This document shows, one piece after another, positions 32,800 through 39,745 of a stretch of 39,745 nt of DNA. This DNA comes from JAHEJB01 sp041748175 (lineage in GTDB: Bacteria; Bacteroidota; Rhodothermia; Rhodothermales; Rubricoccaceae), in assembly GCA_041748175.1 (NCBI GenBank), contig JBGTDU010000151.1:1-39745 (forward strand). Reading direction: 5' to 3'. Every line of letters begins with the position of its first letter. The first letter of the stretch is position 1. The position numbers and the translations under genes are program-made. Under the pieces are notes generated by a model that did no database searches, was not told the origin of the DNA, and saw nothing but the letters and a program-made list of their open reading frames with translations.

Positions 32800-34197
32800 T
32801 TGAGTTTGCACAGGCTTCCATTGGACCCTGCCTCTAGTCTGGCCCGTCAGGGTCCACATCTCCTCTTTTCAGTCGCGCTGTTGCTTCCGCTCGCGCTGAT
32901 TGGCCCCGTCGGCATTGTGGTTCGTCTTGCCGTGCTCGTGGCATTGCTGGGTCTCTCTGCATTTTTCTCGGGCTCCGAGGTTGCGCTGTTTTCCATCTCT
33001 CCCACCGAGCGGGAAGACCTGCGAGTAGACAATAGCGTCGCGGCGCGGAGAATTCGATGGATGCTGGAAAGGCCGCGATCCTTGCTGATCTCCATCCTCC
33101 TCCTGAACACCAGCGTGAATGTCGGGGCGGCGATTCTCTCGGCGGTCGTGACTATTGATGTTGCGCAGCGAGCCGGGTGGAGCGAAACCGTGGCGCTTTT
33201 TCTCGAGGTCGTTGTGTTGACGTTTGTTCTCCTCGTCGTCAGCGAGATTGCGCCAAAGCTCGCCGCATCACGCAACCCAGTCGCGTTCGCCCGACGCTCG
33301 TCCGGACTGATCTACCCCCTAGTCCGCATCACTTCGCCGGTGTCGAACCTTCTGGCATACGGAACAGCGTGGCTGAACAAGCACCTCCGCGCGCCCGTCC
33401 AGCCACTCTCTTCCGAGGACGTGAAATCCATAGCGGATATGGGCGAAGCGCAGGGGTCTCTGGCCGAAGAAGAGCGCGCGCTGATCCATTCCATCCTTGA
33501 GTTCGGCGAAACCACGGTCCGTGAGGTCATGATCAACCGTGTGGATATGACGGCGCTGCACGATACCGCAACCCTGAGCGAAGCACTCCAGCTCATCCGA
33601 GAGTCCGGCCATTCGCGCGTGCCGCTTTGCCGCGAACACCTCGACAACATCCTTGGCGTTATCTACGCGAAGGACCTCCTGCCCTACCTAGGTCGCGAGG
33701 AGCAGGAGTACCCGCTGGAGTGGGAGAAGATGGCCCGACGTCCGCGCTTCGTCCCGCTTTCCAAAAAGCTGGATGACATGTTGGAGGATTTCCAGGAGCA
33801 CCGCACGCACATGGCCATCGTTGTCGACGAGTACGGTGGCACCGCCGGGCTGGTCACTCTGGAAGACCTTCTTGAAGAGGTCGTAGGTGAAATATGGGAC
33901 GAACTGGACGCGCCGGACGAGACCCTCATCCGCGCCGTCGGACCCGACCAGTGGCGCGTTGAGGCGCGTATCGATCTGGACGATTTGATGGAGGCGCTTG
34001 GGATCGAGGACACGTCCGATGATTTCGATTTCGAGAGTCTGGGCGGCCTCGTCTTCCATCTTGCCGGCGAGGTTCCGTCGCCCGGCGATGAACTCACGCA
34101 TGGCCGCTTGCGGCTCAACGTGGAATCGGTGGAGGAAAACAGAATCCAGTATGTCCTCGTCACATTGCTTCCGGAAGCGGAGGCGGCGGAGAAATGA
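32800..34197 (+). CDS. CNNM/CorC-type membrane protein (GldE-like)
   Basis: 465 residues from a TTG start. The DUF21 (CNNM) membrane domain covers about 20-190, with LSAFFSGSEVALFSISPTE and LLVVSEIAPKLAAS. Two CBS domains follow (about 215-335: VREVMINRVDMTAL, LDNILGVIYAKDLLPYL, HMAIVVDEYGGTAGLVTLEDLLEEVVGEI). A C-terminal CorC_HlyC domain ends at about 455. The family transports or regulates Mg2+/Co2+. In Bacteroidota the copy next to ssb is named gldE, a gliding accessory. I leave the symbol blank because gliding cannot be inferred here. Its stop overlaps the next gene's ATG (ATGA). Confidence 0.93.
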   Translation: MSLHRLPLDPASSLARQGPHLLFSVALLLPLALIGPVGIVVRLAVLVALLGLSAFFSGSEVALFSISPTEREDLRVDNSVAARRIRWMLERPRSLLISILLLNTSVNVGAAILSAVVTIDVAQRAGWSETVALFLEVVVLTFVLLVVSEIAPKLAASRNPVAFARRSSGLIYPLVRITSPVSNLLAYGTAWLNKHLRAPVQPLSSEDVKSIADMGEAQGSLAEEERALIHSILEFGETTVREVMINRVDMTALHDTATLSEALQLIRESGHSRVPLCREHLDNILGVIYAKDLLPYLGREEQEYPLEWEKMARRPRFVPLSKKLDDMLEDFQEHRTHMAIVVDEYGGTAGLVTLEDLLEEVVGEIWDELDAPDETLIRAVGPDQWRVEARIDLDDLMEALGIEDTSDDFDFESLGGLVFHLAGEVPSPGDELTHGRLRLNVESVEENRIQYVLVTLLPEAEAAEK

Positions 34198-35156
34198 TGG
34201 AGTTCGGGATTCATGGGTCAGGGAGAACGGTTCAGAAGTCGGAGGACCGACGACAGAGGACTGAAAACAAAGAACTGAGTAAACGATCCAGATCTCAGCT
34301 GTCGCTGCGATCCTTTACCCTTCACCCTTTACACTTCACACTTTTCGTTCTTCTCATCCCTGCCGCCGCCTGCCAGGAACAAACCCCGATCTCCGCCCCC
34401 GAAGAAACCATCCATCCAGAGTGGGGCTCCATCTTCGATGCCCACGACGCAACAGGTACGATGGTGATGCTCGATGCAGAGACCGGTACACGGCACGTGT
34501 TCAATCCCGAGAGAGCATCCGAGCGGTTCTCGCCCGCTTCCACGTTCAAGGTCTACAACAGCCTCGTTGCCCTCGAAACGGGCGTCGTCCCGAACGTGGA
34601 TACGATGTACGCCTGGGACGGCGTGGAGCGGGGCGGCGCGTGGGACCAGGACCACTCGCTTCGCATGGGCATGCGGAACTCGACCGTCTGGCTCTTTCAG
34701 AAACTGGCCGAGCAGATCGGCAAGGCGCCGTACGAGCAGGCGTTCGCCCGGGAGCCGTATGGAAACGGCATGGTAGGCGACTCAATCCGCACGTTCTGGC
34801 TGGGCGAGCCGCTCGCGATTTCTGCGAATGAGCAGGTTGCCTATCTGGATAAACTCAGGTTAGGTGCGCTGTCATTCCGGCCCGAAGTACAGGAAGCCGT
34901 CCGCGAGATCATGATTTTAGAAGAGGCGCCTGAGTACACACTCTACGGCAAGACGGGCTGGACCTGGACCGAAGAAGATCGGTCAGACGAAATCGGCTGG
35001 ATTGTAGGATGGATCGAGCGCGGTGACGAGGCGTGGGTCTACGTCCTGAATACGGTGTCGAATGGGCCAGACTTCGATATGCGGACGGCACGGCGGGGGA
35101 TTCTGGACGGCGTGTTAGCAGAAATGGAGTTGGGGCCGCCCGAACCGCGCGATTGA
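34194..35156 (+). CDS. Class D beta-lactamase-like (OXA-type) serine hydrolase
   Basis: 320 residues as read from the ATG overlapping the previous stop. Core motifs: SxxK in FSPASTFKVYN, the SxV-like NSTVWLF, YGN in EPYGNGMVGD, and KTG in LYGKTGWTW. These are the catalytic landmarks of class D beta-lactamases and the related BlaR sensor domains. No membrane sensor or DNA-binding partner is seen, so a secreted enzyme is likely. The N-terminus is odd: about 35 polar, basic residues precede a signal-like HFTLFVLLIPAAAC, where the Cys could be a lipobox. Much of that extension and the signal itself is encoded by heptanucleotide repeats, so the true start may be internal. Activity against beta-lactams is unproven. 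Confidence 0.88.
   Translation: MMEFGIHGSGRTVQKSEDRRQRTENKELSKRSRSQLSLRSFTLHPLHFTLFVLLIPAAACQEQTPISAPEETIHPEWGSIFDAHDATGTMVMLDAETGTRHVFNPERASERFSPASTFKVYNSLVALETGVVPNVDTMYAWDGVERGGAWDQDHSLRMGMRNSTVWLFQKLAEQIGKAPYEQAFAREPYGNGMVGDSIRTFWLGEPLAISANEQVAYLDKLRLGALSFRPEVQEAVREIMILEEAPEYTLYGKTGWTWTEEDRSDEIGWIVGWIERGDEAWVYVLNTVSNGPDFDMRTARRGILDGVLAEMELGPPEPRD
34233..34281. repeat. Heptanucleotide repeat (7 units, CAGAGGA/CTGAAAA type)
   Basis: Seven in-register 7-mers (for example CGGAGGA, CCGACGA, CAGAGGA, CTGAAAA) lie inside the first codons of the beta-lactamase-like frame, encoding its basic N-terminal extension. Confidence 0.75.
34314..34341. repeat. Heptanucleotide repeat (4 units, TTTACCC/TTCACCC type)
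   Basis: TTTACCC, TTCACCC, TTTACAC and TTCACAC follow in register and encode the start of the signal-peptide region of the beta-lactamase-like protein. Confidence 0.8.
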
Positions 35157-35171
35157 GCAGGAAAGCAAGAA

Positions 35172-35559
35172 TCAGGGAGTTTCTTCTCGATGCAGATCGG
35201 CAATCATGGTCCGGAGAGTTTCGATGAGCGGCGGAATACGCTGAGCGCAGATCGTGTACAACTGCTCTGCATCGACATCAAAATAGTCATGGGCAAGCAC
35301 GTCTCGGACGCCGATGGCACCGCGCCATTGGACCTGCGGGTACCGGGCGAACAACTCACCCTCCGTTTGCCGATCAACGCGCTTGAACTCCTCTCCCGCC
35401 GCTATCAGGATCATGCAAATTGCATCCATCCTGTCGTACCCATCGTCGTCGGCCATGAAATCTGCCGGTTCGTTAATCGCTTCAAAAACGCCGGGGAATG
35501 CGCTCCAACGCAGTCAATGCGGACTCTAATCGCTCAGCCAGCAAACCGGAGTCATACAT
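35172..35559 (-). pseudogene. hepT: HepT toxin (HEPN RNase), frameshifted at an A5 run
   Basis: HepT is the HEPN RNase toxin silenced by MntA-mediated AMPylation. The intact 3' part encodes a 94-residue frame from 35456 with GYDRMDAICMILIAAGEEFKRVD and the Rx4HxY motif RDVLAHDY; its Tyr is the known AMPylation site in this family. The missing N-terminus is present in another frame: from the ATG at 35559, MYDSGLLAERLESAL leads to a stop just after an A5 run (plus strand 35484-35488). One base fewer there restores a normal 128-residue HepT. The ATG at 35559 overlaps the mntA stop by 8 bp, as in functional pairs. Either the toxin is inactivated, the 94-residue form is made alone, or this is a homopolymer error. 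Confidence 0.85.
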
Positions 35560-35857
35560 AGCTCACTTCCCTTTCGATTCTGGCTTTCAGATGTGGGTTC
35601 ATCGAATCACGTAACCGCACGACATCTACGGAATGGCCTAGCAGAGCTTCCAAATCCTGCTTCATCATCGCAGTTAGAAACAGATCCGGATGATCCGTTT
35701 CGAAGACCACATCTACGTCACTATCCGGCCGGGCCTCGTTTCGCGCGTAGGAACCAAAAATGCCGAGTGTGCGGAGATGATACTCGGCAGCATGTTCTTC
35801 CTTGAACGACTTCAGCAACGTGCGCAAGTTTTCGGGTTGAAGACCTTCTGTGCTCAA
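35552..35857 (-). CDS. mntA: MntA antitoxin: minimal nucleotidyltransferase
   Basis: 101 residues. The nucleotidyltransferase core GIFGSYARNEARPDSDVDVVFE shows the GS-x10-DxD signature (G35, S36, D47, D49). MntA proteins transfer AMP units onto a Tyr of HepT to neutralise it. The gene precedes and overlaps hepT by 8 bp. A C-terminal helix, LKARIEREVSYV, is typical. Active-site residues are intact, so the antitoxin is expected to be functional even if the toxin is damaged. Confidence 0.95.
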   Translation of the reverse strand: MSTEGLQPENLRTLLKSFKEEHAAEYHLRTLGIFGSYARNEARPDSDVDVVFETDHPDLFLTAMMKQDLEALLGHSVDVVRLRDSMNPHLKARIEREVSYV

Positions 35858-36040
35858 ACTGTTACCTCAACGATGATCGGCGTGTCGTCAACGAATATAT
35901 CAATCATCCCATCCTGCAAACGCTACGTGATGGAACTCACGGACTCCTCGGCGAGGCGTCCCCACCTATCCGCCCTTCACCGCATCCTGCTAATTCCGTA
36001 GCTTCTCGCCTTCACCCGGCGTTCACCAGCCCACTCCATC

Positions 36041-37609
36041 GTGGAAGAATACACTGACAACGTCGCGCTTGACCGCGGCGCGTGGAAATCGAAGTTCGGC
36101 TTCATCCTCGCCGCGTCCGGCTCGGCCATCGGCCTTGGCAACATCGTCTTCTTCGCGTCGAACGCCTACCAGTACGGCGGCGGCGCGTTCTATCTGCCGT
36201 ACTTCATCGCGCTGTTTGTGCTGGGCATCCCGGTGATGATCATCGAGTTCTCGGTCGGCACAATGACCGGCCAGTCGTTCCCGACGGCGATGCGGCAGCT
36301 CGTAGGCAAAAAGGGGGAATACGCCGCGTGGTGGACGATCTCCTGCGCCCTCTTCATCACGATGTACTACATCACCATTCTCGGATGGGCGCTGACGATG
36401 TTTGTCGGCGCGTTCGGTGGGCTGTTGACGGATCCCGCTGTCGCGCCTTTCACCGGAATGGAAACGCCAACGAGTGGGCCGAACGCGACGGTTTACTTCT
36501 TCGGGATGATCGCAACATGGGCGCCGATGCTGTCGGTCGCGGCGATCTGGGCAATGACAATTTTGACGCTGTGGAGAGGAACGAAAACCATTGAAGCCGC
36601 TGTGCGGGTGTTCGTGCCTCTGATGTGGCTCTTTATGATCATCCTCATCGTCCGCGGCGTCACGCTCCCCGGCGGCGTGGACGGCGTGCTGTACCTCTTC
36701 ACGCCCAACCTCGACGGCATCATGGACGTGAACGTATGGCAGGGCGCATTCGCCCAGATGTTCTTCTCGCTTTCGCTGGGTCTGGGGACGATGGTGGCCT
36801 ATGCCAGCTACCTCCCCAAAAACGCGGACCAGGTCAACAACTCGATGCTCGTCAGCTTTTTGAATTGCGGATTCGAGTACATCGCCGGCGTCGCCATCTT
36901 TGCCATGCTGTTTGTGTACGCACTCAACCCGGCTGGCTCGACGCTTTCGCTGTCGTTCTTTGCCATTCCGCAGGGCATCGCCGCGTTTCCGTTCGGGGTA
37001 AAGGCGTTCGGCGCGTTCTTCTTCTTCCTCCTGGTGATTGCCGGTCTAACCAGCGCCGTCTCTCTGGTTGAAGGAATGGCTTCGTCCCTCATCGACAAGA
37101 TGGGCATCTCGCGCGCGAAAGGCCTCACGATGGTAATGATTCCGGGCATCATCGGCTCGTTCGCTTTCGCACTACCCTACGTCGTCGATCCGAATCTTAC
37201 CGGCGACGGAACGCTCGGCCTGACGCTGCTGGACATTCTCGATCACTGGGCTTTTCGGTATAGCCTGCTCATTGGCGGGTTGATCGAATGCGTATTGGTA
37301 GGTTGGGTGCTGGGCGCGGACAAGCTCCGGACGTTTGTCAACCAACATTCCAAGTTCACGCTCGGGAAATGGTTCAATGTGCAGATCAAGTTTGTCATTC
37401 CCATCATCCTGGGATCGGTCATCGTGGGCACGCTCTGGCAGGACCTGACGGGCGGCTTGTATGGCGCGGCATATGAGATGGAAGGATGGGATTGGCTCCC
37501 GGTAGCGATTCCGATATTCTGGATCGTCGCTACGCTCGTCATGTCGTTTGTACTGACGAATCGCCCGACGCACGAGCACGCTCCTCACAACGTAACCGAC
37601 CCGGCCTGA
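36041..37609 (+). CDS. Neurotransmitter:sodium symporter (NSS/SNF) family transporter
   Basis: 522 residues from a GTG start. The first helix has the NSS signature in modified form (WKSKFGFILAASGSAIGLGNIVFFASNAYQYGGGAFYLPYF), with the unwound GLGN sodium site intact. About 12 membrane helices follow (such as ISCALFITMYYITILGWAL and FFAIPQGIAAFPFGVKAFGAFFFFLLVIAGLTSAVSLVEG). The family imports amino acids with Na+; the substrate is not readable. Two small envelope-protein genes follow (3 bp gap, then 1-bp overlap), so an operon is likely. Confidence 0.95.
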   Translation: MEEYTDNVALDRGAWKSKFGFILAASGSAIGLGNIVFFASNAYQYGGGAFYLPYFIALFVLGIPVMIIEFSVGTMTGQSFPTAMRQLVGKKGEYAAWWTISCALFITMYYITILGWALTMFVGAFGGLLTDPAVAPFTGMETPTSGPNATVYFFGMIATWAPMLSVAAIWAMTILTLWRGTKTIEAAVRVFVPLMWLFMIILIVRGVTLPGGVDGVLYLFTPNLDGIMDVNVWQGAFAQMFFSLSLGLGTMVAYASYLPKNADQVNNSMLVSFLNCGFEYIAGVAIFAMLFVYALNPAGSTLSLSFFAIPQGIAAFPFGVKAFGAFFFFLLVIAGLTSAVSLVEGMASSLIDKMGISRAKGLTMVMIPGIIGSFAFALPYVVDPNLTGDGTLGLTLLDILDHWAFRYSLLIGGLIECVLVGWVLGADKLRTFVNQHSKFTLGKWFNVQIKFVIPIILGSVIVGTLWQDLTGGLYGAAYEMEGWDWLPVAIPIFWIVATLVMSFVLTNRPTHEHAPHNVTDPA

Positions 37610-37612
37610 CCC

Positions 37613-38059
37613 ATGCTTCGCACCCTTGCCGTTCTCGCACTCGGCTTCGTCGTAGCCCTTCCGGCTGCCGGGCAGATCACGTTTGAACCCGCGCCGGTGG
37701 AGAACGAGGAGCCATCCGGGCCCATCCAGGGGCATCCGACCATCGTCACGCTGGATAGCCTGGCGGAGTCGGTTCAAGTCATCTGGCGGCCCAACAGCGC
37801 CATCCCGGATACCGTTAACCTCGAAGTGACTGGCCAGAGCTTTACCTGGACGCCCCTGCAGGCCGGCGTGGCGACGATGACGACATCCAATGGAACGTCG
37901 CAGAATGTCTCGGTTCGGTACGACAGCTACCCGGCTTCCGGGATCTTCATCCTCATCATCGCGGGCACGATCCTCTTTGGCGGCGCTGGCTTCGCGATGG
38001 GCAAACTCCTTGGCGGCGAGATGCCGGAAGACGGCTATCAGATGCCGATGGATACGTAA
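37613..38059 (+). CDS. Small secreted/membrane-anchored protein following the NSS transporter
   Basis: 148 residues: a signal peptide (LAVLALGFVVALPAAGQ), a beta-rich domain of about 85 residues (VQVIWRPNSAIPDTVNLEVTGQSFTWTP, VATMTTSNGTSQNVSVRY), and one C-terminal membrane span (IFILIIAGTILFGGAGFAMG). It begins 3 bp after the transporter stop and overlaps the next start by 1 bp (TAATG). No family recognised. Its place suggests an accessory or scaffold for the transporter; this is inference. Confidence 0.85.
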   Translation: MLRTLAVLALGFVVALPAAGQITFEPAPVENEEPSGPIQGHPTIVTLDSLAESVQVIWRPNSAIPDTVNLEVTGQSFTWTPLQAGVATMTTSNGTSQNVSVRYDSYPASGIFILIIAGTILFGGAGFAMGKLLGGEMPEDGYQMPMDT

Positions 38060-38490
38060 TGCAACGGACGGCTGATCGCGGACGACCGGCCGCAATCGCG
38101 TTGCTTTTGCTCGTTGCGGTATTGTTTATTCCTGCCAGGGCGCAATCTGTCAACTACACGGGTTGGGAATGGGAGGGCCGCACGGTCGAATTTTCGCAAG
38201 CCGCTGAGGTTGAACTCGTCTCTCACCCTGACGAATGGCTGGCGCGAGACAAGGCGATGCACGCGGGCGCGAGCTTCCTCATCACGCTGTCGTCGCAGTA
38301 CGTGTTTGAGAGCAAACTGGAATTTTCCGAGGGCGAAGCACTCTCGCTCGCGATGTCCTCCGCACTTTCTGCAGGCCTGCTCAAGGAAGTTCTGGACCGT
38401 CAACGCCTGAGCGATCCGCACTTTTGTTACCGCGATCTGGTTGCGGACGCTGTGGGTGTTTTGCTGGCCGCCGGTCTCGTGTTGCTCTGA
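38059..38490 (+). CDS. Small envelope protein with YfiM/DUF2279-like core
   Basis: 143 residues. A signal or membrane segment (AIALLLLVAVLFIPARAQ) is followed by a helical core with DKAMHAGASFLITLSSQYVFE, GLLKEVLDRQR and a terminal hydrophobic run (LVADAVGVLLAAGLVLL). The DK..H...SF motif and the KE.LD block recall the YfiM/DUF2279 small lipoprotein and VanZ-like helical families. I consider this a fold-level match only. It overlaps the upstream gene by 1 bp. Function unknown. Confidence 0.8.
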   Translation: MQRTADRGRPAAIALLLLVAVLFIPARAQSVNYTGWEWEGRTVEFSQAAEVELVSHPDEWLARDKAMHAGASFLITLSSQYVFESKLEFSEGEALSLAMSSALSAGLLKEVLDRQRLSDPHFCYRDLVADAVGVLLAAGLVLL

Positions 38491-38573
38491 TTTGGCAACG
38501 TTGAATGTTTGGCTCGCTTCCGGCGTTAGGCACCGATTGCACCTAACTTTGGTCCCCCCAACTGCGCAGCGAC

Positions 38574-39745
38574 ATGGACAAACCCCGCGATCACTGCGGC
38601 CTCTTCGGCGTCTTCAACCACCCCGAAGCCGCACGGATGACGTACTTCGGCCTGCACGCGCTGCAACATCGTGGGCAGGAATCGGCAGGGATCGTGACCT
38701 CTACGTTTGACGAGGCGAAGGGGCGAAAGACGATGCCAGCCCACAAGGATTTCGGGCTCGTCCTCGACGTATTCAACAACCCGAGCTTGTTCGAGACGAC
38801 GTTGCTCGGCGACAGCGCGATCGGCCACACGCGGTACTCAACGAGCGGCAGTTCGACGAATCCGGCCAACATCCAGCCGCTCGTGGTGCACTACCAGGAG
38901 GGCAATCTGGCGATGGCGCACAACGGCAATCTCTCCAACGCGCGTTCCATCCGCGAGGCGCTCGTCGCGCGCGGCACACTGTTCAGCTCGTCGTCGGATT
39001 CTGAGCTCATCCTCCATCTGGCCGCGCAAAGCGAAAGCGATGGGCCGATCCAACGAATCGTGGATGCTCTGCACCAGGCTCGGGGTGCATTCTCGCTGGT
39101 CATCTTGACAGACGACGCGTTGATTGCAGTCCGCGACCCGAACGGATTTCGTCCGCTGGCGCTGGGCCGTCTCGAGCGCGCCGACGGCAGCGCTGCCTAC
39201 TGCGTCGCTTCAGAAACCTGCGCCTTCGATCTCGTTGGCGCCACCTACGTTCGCGATGTGGAACCCGGCGAAATTCTCATCATCAACCGCCCCGGAATTG
39301 AGCGAAAGGAGAATGGCGGCGACTTCGATGGTGTCTGCCTTCCGCGCCTGCACGGCGTCAACCAGTGTGTATTTGAGTACGTGTATTTCGCGCGGCCCGA
39401 CTCGATGATTTTTGGCGAAATGGTGGACAAGGTGCGCCGGAAAATGGGCAAGAAGCTGGCCCATGACGCGCCCGTGCCCATGAGGGCGAAGGGCGAGAAA
39501 CGGCCACTCGTCATGGCCGTGCCAGACTCGTCGAATACGGCGGCCATCGGCTACGTGTCGGAGTCCAACAAGATTGGCCGCAAATGCAAGCTCGACATCG
39601 GCCTGATTCGGAATCACTACGTCGGGCGCACTTTCATCAGCCCGGGCCAGGATTCACGCGAACTGAAGGTCAAAACCAAGTTCAACGCGGTCGCCGGCGT
39701 TCTGAAGGACCGCGTGGTCGTGATGGTGGATGACTCCATTGTCCG
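38574..39745 (+). CDS. purF: Amidophosphoribosyltransferase PurF (C-terminus beyond right edge)
   Basis: 390 codons are seen without a stop. PurF makes phosphoribosylamine from PRPP and glutamine, the first step of purine synthesis. The start is MDKPRDHCGLFGVF: removal of the seven-residue propeptide exposes the catalytic Cys8, as usual. The Ntn-glutaminase motifs are clear (LQHRGQESAGI, IGHTRYSTSGSS, AHNGNLSNA, RDPNGFRPLALG). The PRTase domain begins (FARPDSMIFG, VMAVPDSSNTAAIGY), and the PRPP loop VVVMVDDSIV sits at the very edge. About 100 residues are missing by comparison with the family. An imperfect inverted repeat, GTTAGG...CCTAAC (38525-38547), lies upstream and could be a control site, but that is weak. 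Confidence 0.97.
   Translation, partial: MDKPRDHCGLFGVFNHPEAARMTYFGLHALQHRGQESAGIVTSTFDEAKGRKTMPAHKDFGLVLDVFNNPSLFETTLLGDSAIGHTRYSTSGSSTNPANIQPLVVHYQEGNLAMAHNGNLSNARSIREALVARGTLFSSSSDSELILHLAAQSESDGPIQRIVDALHQARGAFSLVILTDDALIAVRDPNGFRPLALGRLERADGSAAYCVASETCAFDLVGATYVRDVEPGEILIINRPGIERKENGGDFDGVCLPRLHGVNQCVFEYVYFARPDSMIFGEMVDKVRRKMGKKLAHDAPVPMRAKGEKRPLVMAVPDSSNTAAIGYVSESNKIGRKCKLDIGLIRNHYVGRTFISPGQDSRELKVKTKFNAVAGVLKDRVVVMVDDSIV

Overview
The window looks like chromosomal DNA of a moderately GC-rich member of the Rhodothermota/Bacteroidota. The clues are an orphan C-terminal sorting domain of the type IX secretion kind, an ssb gene next to a GldE-like CNNM protein, a TamB-type envelope protein, and a TAnnTTTG-type -7 box. 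This assignment is inferred from gene content; there is no rRNA gene to confirm it. No integrase, transposase or CRISPR array was found.

Layout. (1) 1-2950 is a decayed accessory flank. It holds a secreted repeat protein running off the left edge, a small HD-type (p)ppGpp-hydrolase-like gene, an orphan sorting domain, and the 3' half of a tRNA-Gly(GCC) gene with its terminator, which looks like one end of an integrated element. (2) 3148-16797 is a nine-gene minus-strand defence operon. In transcription order it is hsdM, a GmrSD-like DUF262/DUF1524 gene, hsdS (broken by a 4-bp duplication), a RecQ-like helicase fused to a phosphoribosyltransferase, a DprA-like gene, a 24-codon leader ORF, darT, darG and hsdR. 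Most junctions are ATGA/GTGA overlaps. The only sizeable gap (166 bp, hsdS to recQ) carries three copies of a 12-mer. (3) 17030-17640 is an array of six palindromes spaced about 100 bp apart. (4) 17815-22535 is a plus-strand envelope cluster: DUF305 protein, LVIVD-repeat protein, DM13 lipoprotein and an outer-membrane barrel. (5) 22812-25587 is a minus-strand redoxin/DsbD pair. (6) 25788-38490 is mostly housekeeping and envelope: tamB, mazG, ssb, a CNNM protein, a class D beta-lactamase-like gene, an MntA/HepT toxin-antitoxin pair whose hepT is frameshifted, and an NSS-family transporter with two small genes. (7) purF runs off the right edge.

The most interesting object is the defence operon. 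A type I restriction-modification system has accepted two foreign cassettes (RecQ-PRTase + DprA, and DarTG) between hsdS and hsdR. Each cassette begins with a copy of the first codons of hsdR (the DTSERG motif), as if the hsdR 5' end were a reusable insertion site. Separately, several gaps contain degenerate heptanucleotide repeats of unrelated sequence but identical 7-bp period, and one of them runs into the signal peptide of the beta-lactamase-like gene.
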